A stretch of DNA of 64,000 nucleotides from Candidatus Methylospira mobilis (GTDB lineage: Bacteria; Pseudomonadota; Gammaproteobacteria; Methylococcales; Methylococcaceae). The translations under genes were made by a program, and so were the position numbers. The DNA is taken from the NCBI RefSeq assembly GCF_009498235.1, contig NZ_CP044205.1, positions 987,716-1,051,715 on the forward strand, written 5' to 3'. This document shows, piece after piece, positions 1 to 14,302 of the stretch. A model generated the notes under the pieces. It searched no databases, was not told the DNA's origin, and was given only the letters and a program-made list of their open reading frames with translations. Each line of letters opens with the position of its first letter. Within the stretch, counting starts at the first letter, position 1.

Positions 1-2994
1 TTACTCAGCTTCAAGCGTCTGCCGGTTTCGGCCTTGCCGCAAGTGGAATATCCGACCTTGCAGGTGCAGGTTTTTTACCCGGGCGCCAGTCCTGAAGTCG
101 TCGCTTCCACTATTACCGCGCCGCTGGAAAAACAGCTGGGCCAGATTGCCGGTTTGCAGCAGATGTCGTCATCGAGTTCGCTGGGCGCGGCTGCGATCAC
201 GCTGCAATTTGCGCTCGAACTGAATATCGATATTGCCGAACAGCAAGTACAGGCGGCGATTAACGCCGCATCCAGTTATCTGCCTCGCGATCTGCCCACG
301 CCGCCCACTTACAGCAAGCGTAATCCGGCCGATGCGCCGGTAATGACGCTGGCGCTGACTTCTTCGACCTTGCCGTTGACAGCGGTCGAAGATCTGGCCG
401 ATACGCGCATGGCGCAGAAAATTTCGCAGATGCCGGGGGTGGGTATGGTGAGTTTGAACGGGGGGCAAAAGCCCTCTACTCATATACGCGTAAACCCCAC
501 CGCGTTGTCGTCCTACGGCATCAGTATGGAGGACTTGCGGTCGGCATTGACGCTGGCCAGCGTCAATCAGGCCAAGGGCAGTTTCGACGGCACTACACTG
601 GCGCACACCATACTGGCGAACGATCAGGTGATGAGCCTGGACGAGTTTCGCAAGCTGGTGATCGTATGGCGCAACAATGCGCCGGTGCGCATTTCCGATA
701 TCGCGGAAGTGAGCGAGGAGCCCGAAAATACCCGCCAGAAAAGCTGGATGGACGAGCAGCCGGCCATCGTATTGAATATACATCGCCAGCCCGGCGCGAA
801 TACCATAGAAGTTGTCGATCGCATCAAGGCGTTGTTGCCCCAGCTTAGGAGCAGTTTGCCTGCTTCCGTGGACGTGCGGGTGCTTTCCGATCGCACCGTT
901 ACCATACGCGCTTCCATAGAGGCCGTTGAGCATGAATTGCTGCTGACTATCGCGCTGGTGGTGATGGTGATTTTTCTGTTTCTGCGCAACCTGCCCGCCA
1001 CATTGATACCCAGTTTATCGGTGCCGTTATCGCTGGTAGGTACTTTTACGGTGATGTACGCGCTGGATTACAGTCTGAATAACCTGACGCTGATGGCGTT
1101 GACCATCGCTACCGGTTTTGTTGTTGACGACGCCATCGTCATGCTGGAAAACATCATGCGCTACATCGAAAAAGGCATGTCTCCGCTTGATGCGGCATTG
1201 AAGGGGTCGGGCGAAATCGGTTTTACCATCCTGTCTCTGACCGCCTCGCTGATCGCGGTGCTGATCCCGTTGCTGCTGATGGGCGATGTGCTAGGGCGTT
1301 TGTTCAGGGAGTTTGCGGTGACGCTGAGCATCGCTATCCTGGTTTCCGCTTTCGTGTCGCTGACTCTGACGCCGATGTTGTGCGCGCGTTTGGGGAAACG
1401 GGATCGGCCTGATCAAGACACGGAGCGCGACGTCGATTTCTTTCACAAACTTGTTGCTGCATATGGACGCAGTCTGCAGTGGGTGCTGGCGCGCAGCAAC
1501 CAGACCATCGTGATTGCCGTTGCGATGCTGGCGGTAACGGGCGCTTTGCTATGGATTGTTCCGAAGGGGTTTTTTCCGATCCAGGATACCGGCATGCTGC
1601 TGGGTTTTACCGAAGCGGATCAATCCATAGCCTACGATGCGATGACCGCTCGCCAGGAAGCCTTGAACCGTCTGATACTGCAGGATCCGGCAGTGGAAAG
1701 CCTGTCTTCCTTTGTCGGCGTGGATGGAGTCAACACCACTCTGAATAACGGCCGTATCCAGATCAACCTCAAATCGCTGGCCGAACGCGAGGGTGCCGAT
1801 ATCGTGATCAAACGTCTGCAGGCGGCCGCGGATACCATTAAAGGCATACGCCTCTATTTGCAGCCGGTGCAGGATCTTTCTGTAGAGGATAGATTGAGCC
1901 GTACACAATTCCAGCTCACACTGGAAAGCGCGGATCGCGCCGTACTGGACGAATGGACGCCGCGCGTATTGGAGAAGCTGAGCGCACTGCCCGAGTTGCG
2001 TGATGTTGCAGGCGATCTACAGAACAATGCACGCGTCACCCGTCTGATAATCGACCGCGATAGCGCGTCGCGTTTGGGTATTACGCCGCAAATGATAGAC
2101 GATAATTTATACGATGCCTTCGGTCAGCGTCAGATCATTACCCGCTTTACGCAAATCAATCAGTATCGCGTAATCCTGGAAGTCGGCAGGCGTTTTCAGC
2201 GCGACCCGGAAAGTCTCGACCAGATTTTCATACCGGTAAATGGCGGCCGTGTCGTGCCATTGTCGGGTTTGACCCGGCGCGAAGAGCGCAATGGCCCGCT
2301 GGTTATCAACCGTCAGGGGCAGTTTCCGGTAGTTACGCTGTCATTCAATCTGGCGCCGAAAGCTTCGCTGGGCGATGCGGTGGATCAGGTGCAGACGGTG
2401 ATCGACAGGCTGGAATTGCCTGCCAGCATACGCGTGCGTTTTCAGGGGACGGCAAAAGCGTTTCAGGGTGCGCTGGGCAGCGAGTTGCCGCTGCTGCTTG
2501 CCGCCGTGGTGACGGTTTATATCGTGCTGGGCGTATTGTATGAAAGCTATATCCATCCGGTGACCATACTGTCCACGCTGCCGTCTGCCGCGGTCGGCGC
2601 GGTACTGATGCTGCTGATTTTTGGGGCGGACCTGGATATCGTGGCGTTGATAGGTATTGTATTGCTGATCGGCATAGTCGAGAAAAACGCAATCATGATG
2701 ATCGACTTCGCGCTGGACGCGCAGCGCAATGACGGTCTGTCGCCGCAGGAAGCGATTTTTCAGGCCTGTTTGCTGCGTTTTCGTCCGATAATGATGACAA
2801 CCATGGCCGCCCTGCTGGCCGGCGTTCCGCTTGCCTTGGGTTCCGGGATGGGTCAGGAAATGCGCCGTCCATTGGGTATCGTCATCGTCGGAGGATTGGT
2901 GTTCAGTCAGCTGATGACGCTTTACACTACGCCCGCGATATATCTGGGTTTCGATCGGTTGGCGCAGCGGCTTAAAGTGTATGGAGCGAGCTAG
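1..2994 (+). CDS. RND multidrug efflux permease, MdtB/MdtC type (5' partial)
   Basis: The reading frame is open from base 1, so the true start lies before the window; an in-frame TTG at 34 is not a credible start. The protein is the inner-membrane proton/drug antiporter of a tripartite RND pump. It matches MdtC along its length: an N-terminal porter domain (PGASPEV, the INAAxSxLP region), the first TM bundle with the LTLMALTIATGFVVDDAIVM relay segment carrying two adjacent Asp residues, a second porter domain, and a C-terminal bundle ending LRFRPIMMTT and PLGIVIVGGL. Only the first TM helix and the start are missing. The partner membrane-fusion protein should lie upstream. Substrate cannot be read from the sequence. 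The family is certain; the MdtB versus MdtC label is not. Confidence 0.93.
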   Translation, partial: LLSFKRLPVSALPQVEYPTLQVQVFYPGASPEVVASTITAPLEKQLGQIAGLQQMSSSSSLGAAAITLQFALELNIDIAEQQVQAAINAASSYLPRDLPTPPTYSKRNPADAPVMTLALTSSTLPLTAVEDLADTRMAQKISQMPGVGMVSLNGGQKPSTHIRVNPTALSSYGISMEDLRSALTLASVNQAKGSFDGTTLAHTILANDQVMSLDEFRKLVIVWRNNAPVRISDIAEVSEEPENTRQKSWMDEQPAIVLNIHRQPGANTIEVVDRIKALLPQLRSSLPASVDVRVLSDRTVTIRASIEAVEHELLLTIALVVMVIFLFLRNLPATLIPSLSVPLSLVGTFTVMYALDYSLNNLTLMALTIATGFVVDDAIVMLENIMRYIEKGMSPLDAALKGSGEIGFTILSLTASLIAVLIPLLLMGDVLGRLFREFAVTLSIAILVSAFVSLTLTPMLCARLGKRDRPDQDTERDVDFFHKLVAAYGRSLQWVLARSNQTIVIAVAMLAVTGALLWIVPKGFFPIQDTGMLLGFTEADQSIAYDAMTARQEALNRLILQDPAVESLSSFVGVDGVNTTLNNGRIQINLKSLAEREGADIVIKRLQAAADTIKGIRLYLQPVQDLSVEDRLSRTQFQLTLESADRAVLDEWTPRVLEKLSALPELRDVAGDLQNNARVTRLIIDRDSASRLGITPQMIDDNLYDAFGQRQIITRFTQINQYRVILEVGRRFQRDPESLDQIFIPVNGGRVVPLSGLTRREERNGPLVINRQGQFPVVTLSFNLAPKASLGDAVDQVQTVIDRLELPASIRVRFQGTAKAFQGALGSELPLLLAAVVTVYIVLGVLYESYIHPVTILSTLPSAAVGAVLMLLIFGADLDIVALIGIVLLIGIVEKNAIMMIDFALDAQRNDGLSPQEAIFQACLLRFRPIMMTTMAALLAGVPLALGSGMGQEMRRPLGIVIVGGLVFSQLMTLYTTPAIYLGFDRLAQRLKVYGAS

Positions 2995-3719
2995 AAAAGG
3001 GCTGCGCGTCTGACTTATAAAACCGGTCATTGCTGAAATAACGGCTGAGCGAACCATTCATTTCCTGTCAATCCCTGCAGGAGCGAACTTAAACCCGCTT
3101 CTGCAGGGAAATTCATCCGAAGCTGTTTTTTATGGACCCTGCGGACGGCGCAAGCGAATTTGCCGCGCGCTTGCCCGGCATTTATTTCAAAATTGCAGGA
3201 TGCGAGTGTCGCAAATTGCCGGTCCTGTCCATTGGTGCCAATAGCTGCCGATATCGACGACGATAACCGTGTCATGTCGTGTATCCAGTTTTTTCGGCGC
3301 GGCTTCTCTTCAGTTTTCCTTGCCGTAGAGTATGTTGAGCGCAAAGGTTTTGCCATGTAGCGTAATCGAAATATCTTCGCCTTGTGGTACCTGTTTCAGG
3401 CGCTCCGGTGAACGCTGGTGCAATTCAATGAAGTTGACGGGATACAATCTTTCTCTTGTTATCAAAACATACATGTCTTATGTGCGTTGCAGGTATTCTG
3501 GTGTACGGGATGAAATGCGCTGAATAATGTTTACGAGCTTTATCTATGGCTAAGCATCCCTTTTTGGCGGATGCTGTTTTAATGTCATCGTTCAGATGGA
3601 AAGAAGCGGAGCGAGTAACCCTTAAGTAGTGTATGCGTAGGGTGAAATGATAGTGTATTGTTTTATAATGATTATTTATGGCATGTTATAGATAAAGCCA
3701 AAGATTACCCAGAAAGGTG
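2995..3719. other. Intergenic region between efflux gene and rrn promoter
   Basis: No convincing full-length gene is seen. The stretch holds a stem-loop at 3073-3108 (CCCTGCAGGAGCG pairing with CGCTTCTGCAGGG, 12 of 13 positions) that may end the efflux transcript, although no T-run follows. It also holds a possible 54-codon minus-strand reading frame at 3310-3474, listed separately. Confidence 0.5.
3310..3474 (-). CDS. Possible small or decayed protein gene (54 aa)
   Basis: A minus-strand frame starts with ATG at 3474 and ends with TGA at 3310-3312. The peptide reads like real protein (for example QGEDISITLHGKTFALNIL) with alternating hydrophobic and polar residues. The same frame continues past the TGA for about 40 more codons with another protein-like stretch (DTVIVVDIGSYWHQWTGP) before a second stop, which would fit a gene broken by a stop codon. 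No Shine-Dalgarno sequence is evident and no family is recognised. It could equally be chance. Confidence 0.25.
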   Translation of the reverse strand: MYVLITRERLYPVNFIELHQRSPERLKQVPQGEDISITLHGKTFALNILYGKEN

Positions 3720-3747
3720 TTGACGGTAACAGGAAGTTCTGTATAAT
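3720..3747 (+). promoter_or_regulatory. rrn operon sigma70 promoter
   Basis: A -35 box TTGACG (3720-3725) and a perfect -10 box TATAAT (3742-3747) are separated by 16 bases. They are followed by a GC-rich stretch (GAGCGGCTC), as expected of a growth-regulated rRNA promoter discriminator. The promoter lies about 200 bases before the mature 16S, a normal distance for an rrn leader. Confidence 0.8.
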
Positions 3748-3782
3748 GAGCGGCTCAGTTCGGCAGTAGATCAAAACGAACG

Positions 3783-3795
3783 GTTCTTTAAAAAA
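3783..3795 (+). promoter_or_regulatory. boxA antitermination site of the rrn leader
   Basis: The sequence GGTTCTTTAAAAA resembles the boxA consensus (TGCTCTTTAACA) and lies about 35 bases after the -10 box. This is where Nus-factor antitermination complexes load on rRNA transcripts. Confidence 0.6.
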
Positions 3796-3945
3796 GCGGA
3801 CAGATAATGGATGTGGTTTCCTGCGTTGGGTAAGGCGTAAGAAATCGGCGAAAGGGATGCGATGCAGGCGAAGCCTGTGTTGATTGCTTTGGCCAAAAGA
3901 AAGAAAAGATAAAAGCGTCGGGTTTAAACCTGATGCCTTGCAATT

Positions 3946-5481
<1,536 letters not shown>

Positions 5482-5574
5482 ATAAGCCGGCCCCCGGCGC
5501 AGGAAGCCACAATCCATTATCTGACCGCAGAAAAAGTCGAGAAGTAAAGAAGCAAAAAAGCCAAAACCGCGCTT

Positions 5575-5651
<77 letters not shown>

Positions 5652-5699
5652 CTGGCGGCGCAGAAAGCCAGGAGCGGAACAAACTTGGAAAGCCTAGAC

Positions 5700-5775
5700 G
5701 GGGCCATAGCTCAGCTGGGAGAGCGCCTGCCTTGCACGCAGGAGGTCGGGAGTTCGATCCTCCCTGGCTCCACCA
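5700..5775 (+). tRNA. tRNA-Ala (TGC)
   Basis: A 76-base cloverleaf has acceptor stem GGGGCCA, anticodon loop with TGC (CCTTGCACG), T-arm GGGAGTTCGATCCTCCC and an encoded CCA. It is the second tRNA of the rrn spacer. Confidence 0.97.
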
Positions 5776-5970
5776 GACTCAGCGAAAGAGTCGAAAGTCT
5801 TGTACAGGTGAAAAGCCTTTACTTCAAGAAGTGATGAGCCGTAAGCGGGGCATTATGCATTGTACGGAAACATTGTTGCAGAAAGCGCGAAGAAAAGCGC
5901 GTAAAGCAGCGATAAAAAGACCGATACATAGCGGAAAGAAGACACGCTTACGAGTCATCATTGCATGACC

Positions 5971-5983
5971 GATCTTTAACAAA
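5971..5983 (+). promoter_or_regulatory. boxA site before 23S rRNA
   Basis: GATCTTTAACAAA is close to the boxA consensus and lies about 140 bases before the 23S gene. Gammaproteobacterial rrn spacers carry a second boxA here. Confidence 0.6.
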
Positions 5984-6123
5984 CTGGAAGATGTACACTG
6001 TAACAAAACGCAAAGGCGCACGGAAACAAAAGGCCGTGTGACCCAAGTATGTGACATGCGAAACGATGTAAACCTGAGGTGGAGTCGCCGTAACAACGGA
6101 GGCCCGACCGATTGGGGTTATAT

Positions 6124-9005
<2,882 letters not shown>

Positions 9006-9159
9006 TAACACCCAATCGGTTGGGCGTGTGTCACAACACAGTGGAGCGGCGTACGAGAATAAAAAAAACGTACGGTGGACCGAAAAAACAGAGTACATCC
9101 GACAGTTTGAAAGGCTTTGATAAAAACAATCAAAGCCGCTTGCAACAAGCAACCAGTTT

Positions 9160-9275
9160 TGCCTGGTGGCCAGAGCGAGCGGGAACCACCCGATCCCATC
9201 CCGACCTCGGAAGTGAAACCGCTTAGCGCCGATGATAGTGTGGACCTCCATGCGAAAGTAGGGAACTGCCAGGCT
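9160..9275 (+). rRNA. rrf: 5S ribosomal RNA
   Basis: The terminal helix strands GCCTGGTGGCC and GGGAACTGCCAGGC pair. The internal CGACCTCGGAAGTGAAAC and TAGCGCCGATGATAGTGT segments are typical 5S. Length is about 116 bases, about 155 bases after the 23S. Confidence 0.95.
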
Positions 9276-9309
9276 CCTATATCTAATCAACCGCCATGCA
9301 GTTGAAACT

Positions 9310-9349
9310 AAAACCGCTATCCTCCGCCAGAGGGTAGCGGTTTTTTTTC
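9310..9349 (+). terminator. Rho-independent terminator of the rrn operon
   Basis: A 13-bp stem (AACCGCTATCCTC with GAGGGTAGCGGTT, one wobble) is closed by the loop CGCCA and followed by eight Ts. It ends the rrn transcript about 35 bases after the 5S. Confidence 0.93.
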
Positions 9350-9455
9350 TTGATAAATTCGCCAGTTTATAACATATGGAGCCGCTAATTCGGCTACGGA
9401 TGTAATAAAAAAATTAAAATCTTAGTATCTCCTGTTTTTTATAACTAAAAATGAT

Positions 9456-9483
9456 TTGTCAGCGCCTGCCAACAATGTATAAC
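9456..9483 (+). promoter_or_regulatory. Probable nuo operon promoter
   Basis: A -35 box TTGTCA (9456-9461) and a -10 box TATAAC (9478-9483) are 16 bases apart and lie about 100 bases before nuoA, in the AT-rich gap after the rrn terminator. Each box matches consensus at five of six positions. Confidence 0.55.
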
Positions 9484-9579
9484 TGACCCAAAAGCAGAAA
9501 TGCCGCAAATCTACCTCATGCCAAGAGGTGCGGGTTACCGGCAGCAGTCGCGGTTGAGTGTACATTGGAGCATAAGCCT

Positions 9580-9996
9580 ATGAATCCAGATGTCGTTTCA
9601 AGTCCGGAACTTTGGCCGTTAGTGGCCTATTTTCTTGCCGTGCTGGTGATAGTCGCCTTCATGATGGGCGCATCGCATCTGCTCGGCGAACGCAGCAGGA
9701 ATCCATCTCCAGCTACTCTTGAGCCTTTCGAGTCCGGTATCGTCCCTACCGGTACCTCGTTGCTGCGCTTTTCCGTGCAGTTTTATCTAGTCGCCATTTT
9801 TTTTGTCATCTTCGATATCGAAGCCGTGTTCATCTTCGCGTGGGCCATTGCCTTTCGCGAAAGCGGATGGGCCGGTTATATCGAAATTCTGATTTTCATC
9901 GCCGTCCTGGTTGCTACCCTGGCCTATCTATGGCTGATCGGCGCTCTCGACTGGCGCACTGAACGCCAGAAATCCATAGCGCGTGATTTTGCCTAA
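9580..9996 (+). CDS. nuoA: NADH-quinone oxidoreductase subunit A
   Basis: NuoA is a small membrane subunit at the junction of the peripheral and membrane arms of complex I. The 138-aa product has three TM helices (residues about 10-32, 62-84 and 92-114) and the conserved segments EPFESG and FYLVAIFFVIFDIEAVF with its acidic residues. I chose ATG 9580 over an in-frame TTG at 9565 because a purine-rich TTGGAG precedes it and the shorter start matches the family length. It is the first gene of the nuo operon, 15 bases before nuoB. Confidence 0.95.
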   Translation: MNPDVVSSPELWPLVAYFLAVLVIVAFMMGASHLLGERSRNPSPATLEPFESGIVPTGTSLLRFSVQFYLVAIFFVIFDIEAVFIFAWAIAFRESGWAGYIEILIFIAVLVATLAYLWLIGALDWRTERQKSIARDFA

Positions 9997-10011
9997 TGTA
10001 GAGGAGGAGCG

Positions 10012-10653
10012 ATGTCCTGGACGCTTTCCCCTGTTAGTGTGAGTCCTGCCCCGAAACCGGGCGCACAAAGTTACGAAGAAGTTTTACGGCGCAATGTTTT
10101 TTTTGCGCGTCTCGAAGACATGGTTGCATGGGGACGCAAAAACTCGGTCTGGCCGTTCAATTTCGGCCTTTCCTGCTGCTATGTGGAAATGGCTACAGCA
10201 TTTACCAGCCATTTCGATATCGCCCGTTTCGGATCCGAGGTGATACGCGCCAGTCCGCGCCAGGCCGACTTGATGGTGATTTCCGGCACCGTTTTCCTGA
10301 AAATGGCGCCGGTGGTCAAGCGTCTCTACGACCAGTTGCTGGAACCGAAGTGGATTATTTCCATGGGGTCCTGCGCAAACTCCGGCGGCATGTACGACAT
10401 CTATAGCGTAGTGCAGGGCGTCGACAAGTTTCTGCCGGTGGATGTCTACGTACCGGGTTGTCCACCGCGCCCGGAAGCACTTTTACAGGGTTTGCTGCTG
10501 CTGCAGGAATCCATAGGCAAGGAAAGACGATCTCTAAGCTGGGTGGCAGGACCGCAAAATAATGAAAAACCAGAGGCCTACAGTCTCAGGGATCTGAAGC
10601 AGCAGGCGCGAATGAGGGCAACGGAATTGCGCGACCCGTTTCATCTGAAATAG
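10012..10653 (+). CDS. nuoB: NADH-quinone oxidoreductase subunit B
   Basis: NuoB carries the terminal [4Fe-4S] cluster N2, which hands electrons to quinone. The cluster ligands are visible: the tandem pair Cys55-Cys56 (LSCCYVEM), Cys121 (MGSCANSGG) and Cys150 ([12 protein letters not shown]). The product is 213 aa, within the usual range. ATG 10012 follows GAGGAGGAGCG at a good distance. It sits between nuoA and the nuoCD fusion in the operon. Confidence 0.97.
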   Translation: MSWTLSPVSVSPAPKPGAQSYEEVLRRNVFFARLEDMVAWGRKNSVWPFNFGLSCCYVEMATAFTSHFDIARFGSEVIRASPRQADLMVISGTVFLKMAPVVKRLYDQLLEPKWIISMGSCANSGGMYDIYSVVQGVDKFLPVDVYVPGCPPRPEALLQGLLLLQESIGKERRSLSWVAGPQNNEKPEAYSLRDLKQQARMRATELRDPFHLK

Positions 10654-10671
10654 CGGCTCGGAGGATATTCC

Positions 10672-12447
10672 ATGGTCGCAGTGATTCAGACAGAACAGAC
10701 CGCTTTCGCGCCGCCGCTGGTTCAACTACTGTATAGGCGCTTCGGCATGGAGGGCTTTACCGTACAAGCCACTGCCGACGAGATTGTGACCGTGTGGATA
10801 GGGAGGGAGCGTGTGATCCCGGTATTGCAATTTCTGAAGCGCAATATCGATTTCCCCTTTGCGATGCTTTACGATCTGACCGCGATCGACGAACGCGCTC
10901 GCACCCATCTTGACGGTCAGCCTGCAAGCGAATTCACGGTGCTTTATCATCTGCTGTCGTTCGGGCGCAATGAAGATCTGCGTTTGAAGGTTGCATTGTT
11001 CGAGCAGGATCTATGTATCCCCAGTATCACCTCTTTATGGTCTGCAGCGAACTGGTACGAGCGCGAAGCGTGGGATATGTTCGGCATACATTTCGACGGA
11101 CATCCAAACCTGCGCCGCATCATCATGCCGTCAACTTGGCAGGGACATCCGCTACGCAAGGACCATCCGGCGCGCGCGACCGAGATGGAACCCTTTTCCC
11201 TGCCGGACGAACGAGAAGAGCGGGAGCAGGAGGCCTTGCGTTTCGTTCCTGAGAAATGGGGCATGCAACGGCAGAACGTAGACAGCGATTTCATGTTTCT
11301 GAACCTGGGTCCCAATCATCCCAGTGTGCATGGCGTGTTTCGCGTCGCGCTACAACTGGACGGCGAGGAGATAGTCGACGCGGTCCCCGATATCGGTTAT
11401 CACCATCGCGGCGCCGAAAAAATGGGCGAACGTCAATCCTGGCATACTTATATACCTTATACAGACCGGGTTGATTATCTCGGCGGCTCAATGAACAATT
11501 TGCCGTATGTGATGGCGGTGGAAAAACTGGCGGGTATCGAGGTTCCCGAGCGCGCCCAGGTGATCCGCGTGATGATCTCGGAGTTCTATCGCATCGCCAG
11601 TCATCTGCTGTTTTACGGGACATTTGCCCAGGATGTCGGACAAATGTCGCCGATATTCTATATGTTCAGTGATCGCGAGCTGGTTTTCTCCATCCTCGAA
11701 TCCATCACCGGCGCGCGCATGCATTCCAGTTTTTTTCGAATCGGCGGTGTGGCGATGGATTTGCCGGAAGGATGGTACAAGCTGATTTGCGAGTTCATCG
11801 AGTATTTTCCAAAACGTCTGCAGGAATATGACCGCACAGTATTGCAAAACCGGATACTGAAGCAGCGTACCCAGGGCATCGGCGCTTACAGTACGGCGGA
11901 GGCGATCGAGTGGGGGGTGAGCGGAGCGGGTTTGCGCGCCACCGGTTTCTGTTGGGATTACCGGAAGAAAAGACCCTATTCGGGCTATCAGAACTTCGAG
12001 TTCGACATTCCGGTCGCACAGCATGGCGATTGCTATGACCGTTGTGTGGTGAGAGTGGAGGAAATGCGGCAGAGCTTGCGCATCATCGAACAATGCATGC
12101 TGCAGATGCCCGCCGGACCCTTCAAGGCCCGGCATCCGCTGACCACGCCACCGTCAAAGCAACATGCGACGCATGATATAGAAACCTTGATCCAGCATTT
12201 CCTGAACGTGAGCTGGGGGCCGGTCATTCCACCCGGCGAGGCATGCTTCGCGATTGAGGCGACCAAGGGGGTGAACAGCTATTACCTGATTTCCGACGGC
12301 GGTATCCAGTCTTACCGGACGCGTATCCGCACGCCTTCATTTCCTCATTTGCAAATGATACCGCTGATGAGCCGCGGGATGATGGTGGCTGATCTGATCG
12401 CGATACTTGCCAGCATCGATTTCGTGATGGCGGATGTGGACCGATGA
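10672..12447 (+). CDS. nuoC: NADH-quinone oxidoreductase fused subunits C and D
   Basis: One 591-aa frame joins NuoC (about residues 1-190, with the [17 protein letters not shown] and GHPLRKDHP segments) and NuoD (from about 200, with [15 protein letters not shown] and the quinone-pocket [10 protein letters not shown]). NuoD contributes to the quinone site next to NuoB cluster N2. The fusion is the arrangement known from E. coli (about 600 aa) and argues for Gammaproteobacteria. It starts with ATG 10672 after GGAGGATATTCC. A 99-base gap with no gene follows before nuoE. Some databases call the fused gene nuoCD. Confidence 0.96.
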   Translation: MVAVIQTEQTAFAPPLVQLLYRRFGMEGFTVQATADEIVTVWIGRERVIPVLQFLKRNIDFPFAMLYDLTAIDERARTHLDGQPASEFTVLYHLLSFGRNEDLRLKVALFEQDLCIPSITSLWSAANWYEREAWDMFGIHFDGHPNLRRIIMPSTWQGHPLRKDHPARATEMEPFSLPDEREEREQEALRFVPEKWGMQRQNVDSDFMFLNLGPNHPSVHGVFRVALQLDGEEIVDAVPDIGYHHRGAEKMGERQSWHTYIPYTDRVDYLGGSMNNLPYVMAVEKLAGIEVPERAQVIRVMISEFYRIASHLLFYGTFAQDVGQMSPIFYMFSDRELVFSILESITGARMHSSFFRIGGVAMDLPEGWYKLICEFIEYFPKRLQEYDRTVLQNRILKQRTQGIGAYSTAEAIEWGVSGAGLRATGFCWDYRKKRPYSGYQNFEFDIPVAQHGDCYDRCVVRVEEMRQSLRIIEQCMLQMPAGPFKARHPLTTPPSKQHATHDIETLIQHFLNVSWGPVIPPGEACFAIEATKGVNSYYLISDGGIQSYRTRIRTPSFPHLQMIPLMSRGMMVADLIAILASIDFVMADVDR

Positions 12448-12546
12448 AGGAATAACATTGCAGGTTGGATTAGCCGCCAGTAGCAAAGCGCAACCCAACA
12501 AATAAACCAAGCGTGACGAACGGTCAATAGCAGGAGGAACAGTCCG

Positions 12547-13026
12547 GTGAGCCTGAGTCTAGCCGAAATAGAAGCGATACGCGCGGAGGCGGGCAGGTGG
12601 CCCGAAAAGTCCGCAGCAGTGATCGAAGCGTTGAAAATTGTGCAGCAGCAGCGCGGCTGGGTCAGCGACGACAGCGTAGGTGCGATTGCCGGGTTGCTCG
12701 GCATGTCGCTGGCGCAAGTCGACAGCGTCGCGAGTTTTTACAATCTGATTTACCGCAAGCCGGTCGGAAAGAAAGTCATTCATTATTGCAACAGCGTCGT
12801 GTGCTGGATGCTGGGCGCCGATCAAAACCGCGAGTGCATCAGCCGCTGTCTGGGCATAGACGTTGGAGAAACCGGAACGGACGGCGAGTACACCTTGCTG
12901 CCGATCGTATGCCTGGGTGCATGCGACAAGGCTCCGGTGCTGATGATAGGAGAAGAAACGCATTTCAATGTAGATCAAACCGCACTGAAGCGGATACTGG
13001 ATGGCGGAGGGCAAGGCGATGGATAA
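12547..13026 (+). CDS. nuoE: NADH-quinone oxidoreductase subunit E
   Basis: NuoE is the thioredoxin-like [2Fe-2S] subunit (cluster N1a) of the NADH dehydrogenase module. The 159-aa product has the four expected cysteines: Cys81 and Cys86 ([11 protein letters not shown]), Cys122 and Cys126 ([10 protein letters not shown]). The start is GTG 12547, preceded by AGGAGGAAC. The end overlaps the nuoF start by 8 bases, suggesting translational coupling. Confidence 0.96.
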   Translation: MSLSLAEIEAIRAEAGRWPEKSAAVIEALKIVQQQRGWVSDDSVGAIAGLLGMSLAQVDSVASFYNLIYRKPVGKKVIHYCNSVVCWMLGADQNRECISRCLGIDVGETGTDGEYTLLPIVCLGACDKAPVLMIGEETHFNVDQTALKRILDGGGQGDG

Positions 13027-14302
13027 ACCATTGACTCGCAACATCAAGGGGGACGGTTCCGTCACCACGCTGAAGGACTATCAGCAGTCCGGCGGCTACG
13101 AGGGGCTACGGAAGGCGCTGAGCGGACATACGCCCCTGGAAATCCAGCAGCAGGTCAAGGATTCCGGCTTGCGCGGACGCGGCGGAGCGGGATTTCCTAC
13201 CGGCGCCAAGTGGAGTTTTGTGCCGATGGGCGAAAATGCTCCGGCTACCAGGTATCTGGTGGTCAATGCCGATGAAATGGAACCGGGAACATTCAAGGAC
13301 CGGTTGCTGATGGAGGGCGACCCGCATCAGTTGATTGAGGGCGTCATCATTAGCGCCTATGCGATTCAAGCGTCGACCGCCTATATCTTTCTGCGCGGCG
13401 AATATCATCTCGCCGCGCGCCGGATTCGAGCTGCCATAGCCGAAGCTTATGAAAATCGCTATTTGGGCGCGCATATCATCGGTTCGGATTTCAGCCTGGA
13501 ACTGCATCTGCATACCAGCGCCGGACGCTATATCTGCGGTGAGGAAACCGCGCTGATCAACGCTTTGGAAGGCAAACGCGCGACGCCGCGCGCGAAACCC
13601 CCGTTTCCGCAAGCCGCCGGTCTGTTCGGCAAGCCGACCATCGTCAACAACGTGGAAACGCTCAGCAACATTCCTCATATCGTGAACCATGGCGTCGAAT
13701 GGTACAAAAGCCTGAGCCGTAGCGCCGATGCCGGCACCAAGCTCTACGGCGTCAGTGGCCGCGTGAAACGGCCCGCCATCTGGGAGCTGCCGCTGGGCGT
13801 CACGGCCAGAGAGATAATCGAAGGGCATGCCGGCGGCATGCAGGACGGGTTTCAGTTACGCGGCTTTATGCCGGGCGGCGCGTCCACCGATTTTCTGTTG
13901 CCAGAGCATCTGGATGTGCCAATGGATTACGGCTCGATCGGCAAGGCCGGCAGCCGCCTTGGAACCGGCACCATGATCCTGCTGGACGATAAGACCTGTC
14001 CGGTCGAAATGGTGCTGAATCTGGAGCGATTTTTCGCTCAGGAATCCTGCGGCTGGTGTACGCCGTGCCGTGACGGTCTGCCTTGGGTCGCGACGCTGCT
14101 GGAAGATTTGCTGGCCGGACGCGGACGGGCAGAAGATCTGGCGACGCTGGAGTGGATGTGTTCCTTCCTGGGGCCGGGCAACACATTTTGCGCACTGGCT
14201 CCGGGAGCGATGGAGCCGCTGCAGAGCGCGCTGAAATATTTTCGCGCCGATTTCGAAAAATATCTGAACCAACCCGCATTGGCCGGAGGCGTTCATGTCT
14301 GA
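13019..14302 (+). CDS. nuoF: NADH-quinone oxidoreductase subunit F (FMN/NADH-binding)
   Basis: NuoF oxidises NADH with FMN and passes electrons to [4Fe-4S] cluster N3. The 427-aa product shows the glycine-rich nucleotide site ([15 protein letters not shown]), a second dinucleotide loop ([19 protein letters not shown] region) and the cluster ligands [11 protein letters not shown] plus a later Cys in GNTFCALA. I chose ATG 13019 rather than the in-frame 13001 because GGAGGG stands seven bases before it; this gives an 8-base overlap with nuoE. It overlaps nuoG by 8 bases. Confidence 0.96.
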   Translation: MDKPLTRNIKGDGSVTTLKDYQQSGGYEGLRKALSGHTPLEIQQQVKDSGLRGRGGAGFPTGAKWSFVPMGENAPATRYLVVNADEMEPGTFKDRLLMEGDPHQLIEGVIISAYAIQASTAYIFLRGEYHLAARRIRAAIAEAYENRYLGAHIIGSDFSLELHLHTSAGRYICGEETALINALEGKRATPRAKPPFPQAAGLFGKPTIVNNVETLSNIPHIVNHGVEWYKSLSRSADAGTKLYGVSGRVKRPAIWELPLGVTAREIIEGHAGGMQDGFQLRGFMPGGASTDFLLPEHLDVPMDYGSIGKAGSRLGTGTMILLDDKTCPVEMVLNLERFFAQESCGWCTPCRDGLPWVATLLEDLLAGRGRAEDLATLEWMCSFLGPGNTFCALAPGAMEPLQSALKYFRADFEKYLNQPALAGGVHV

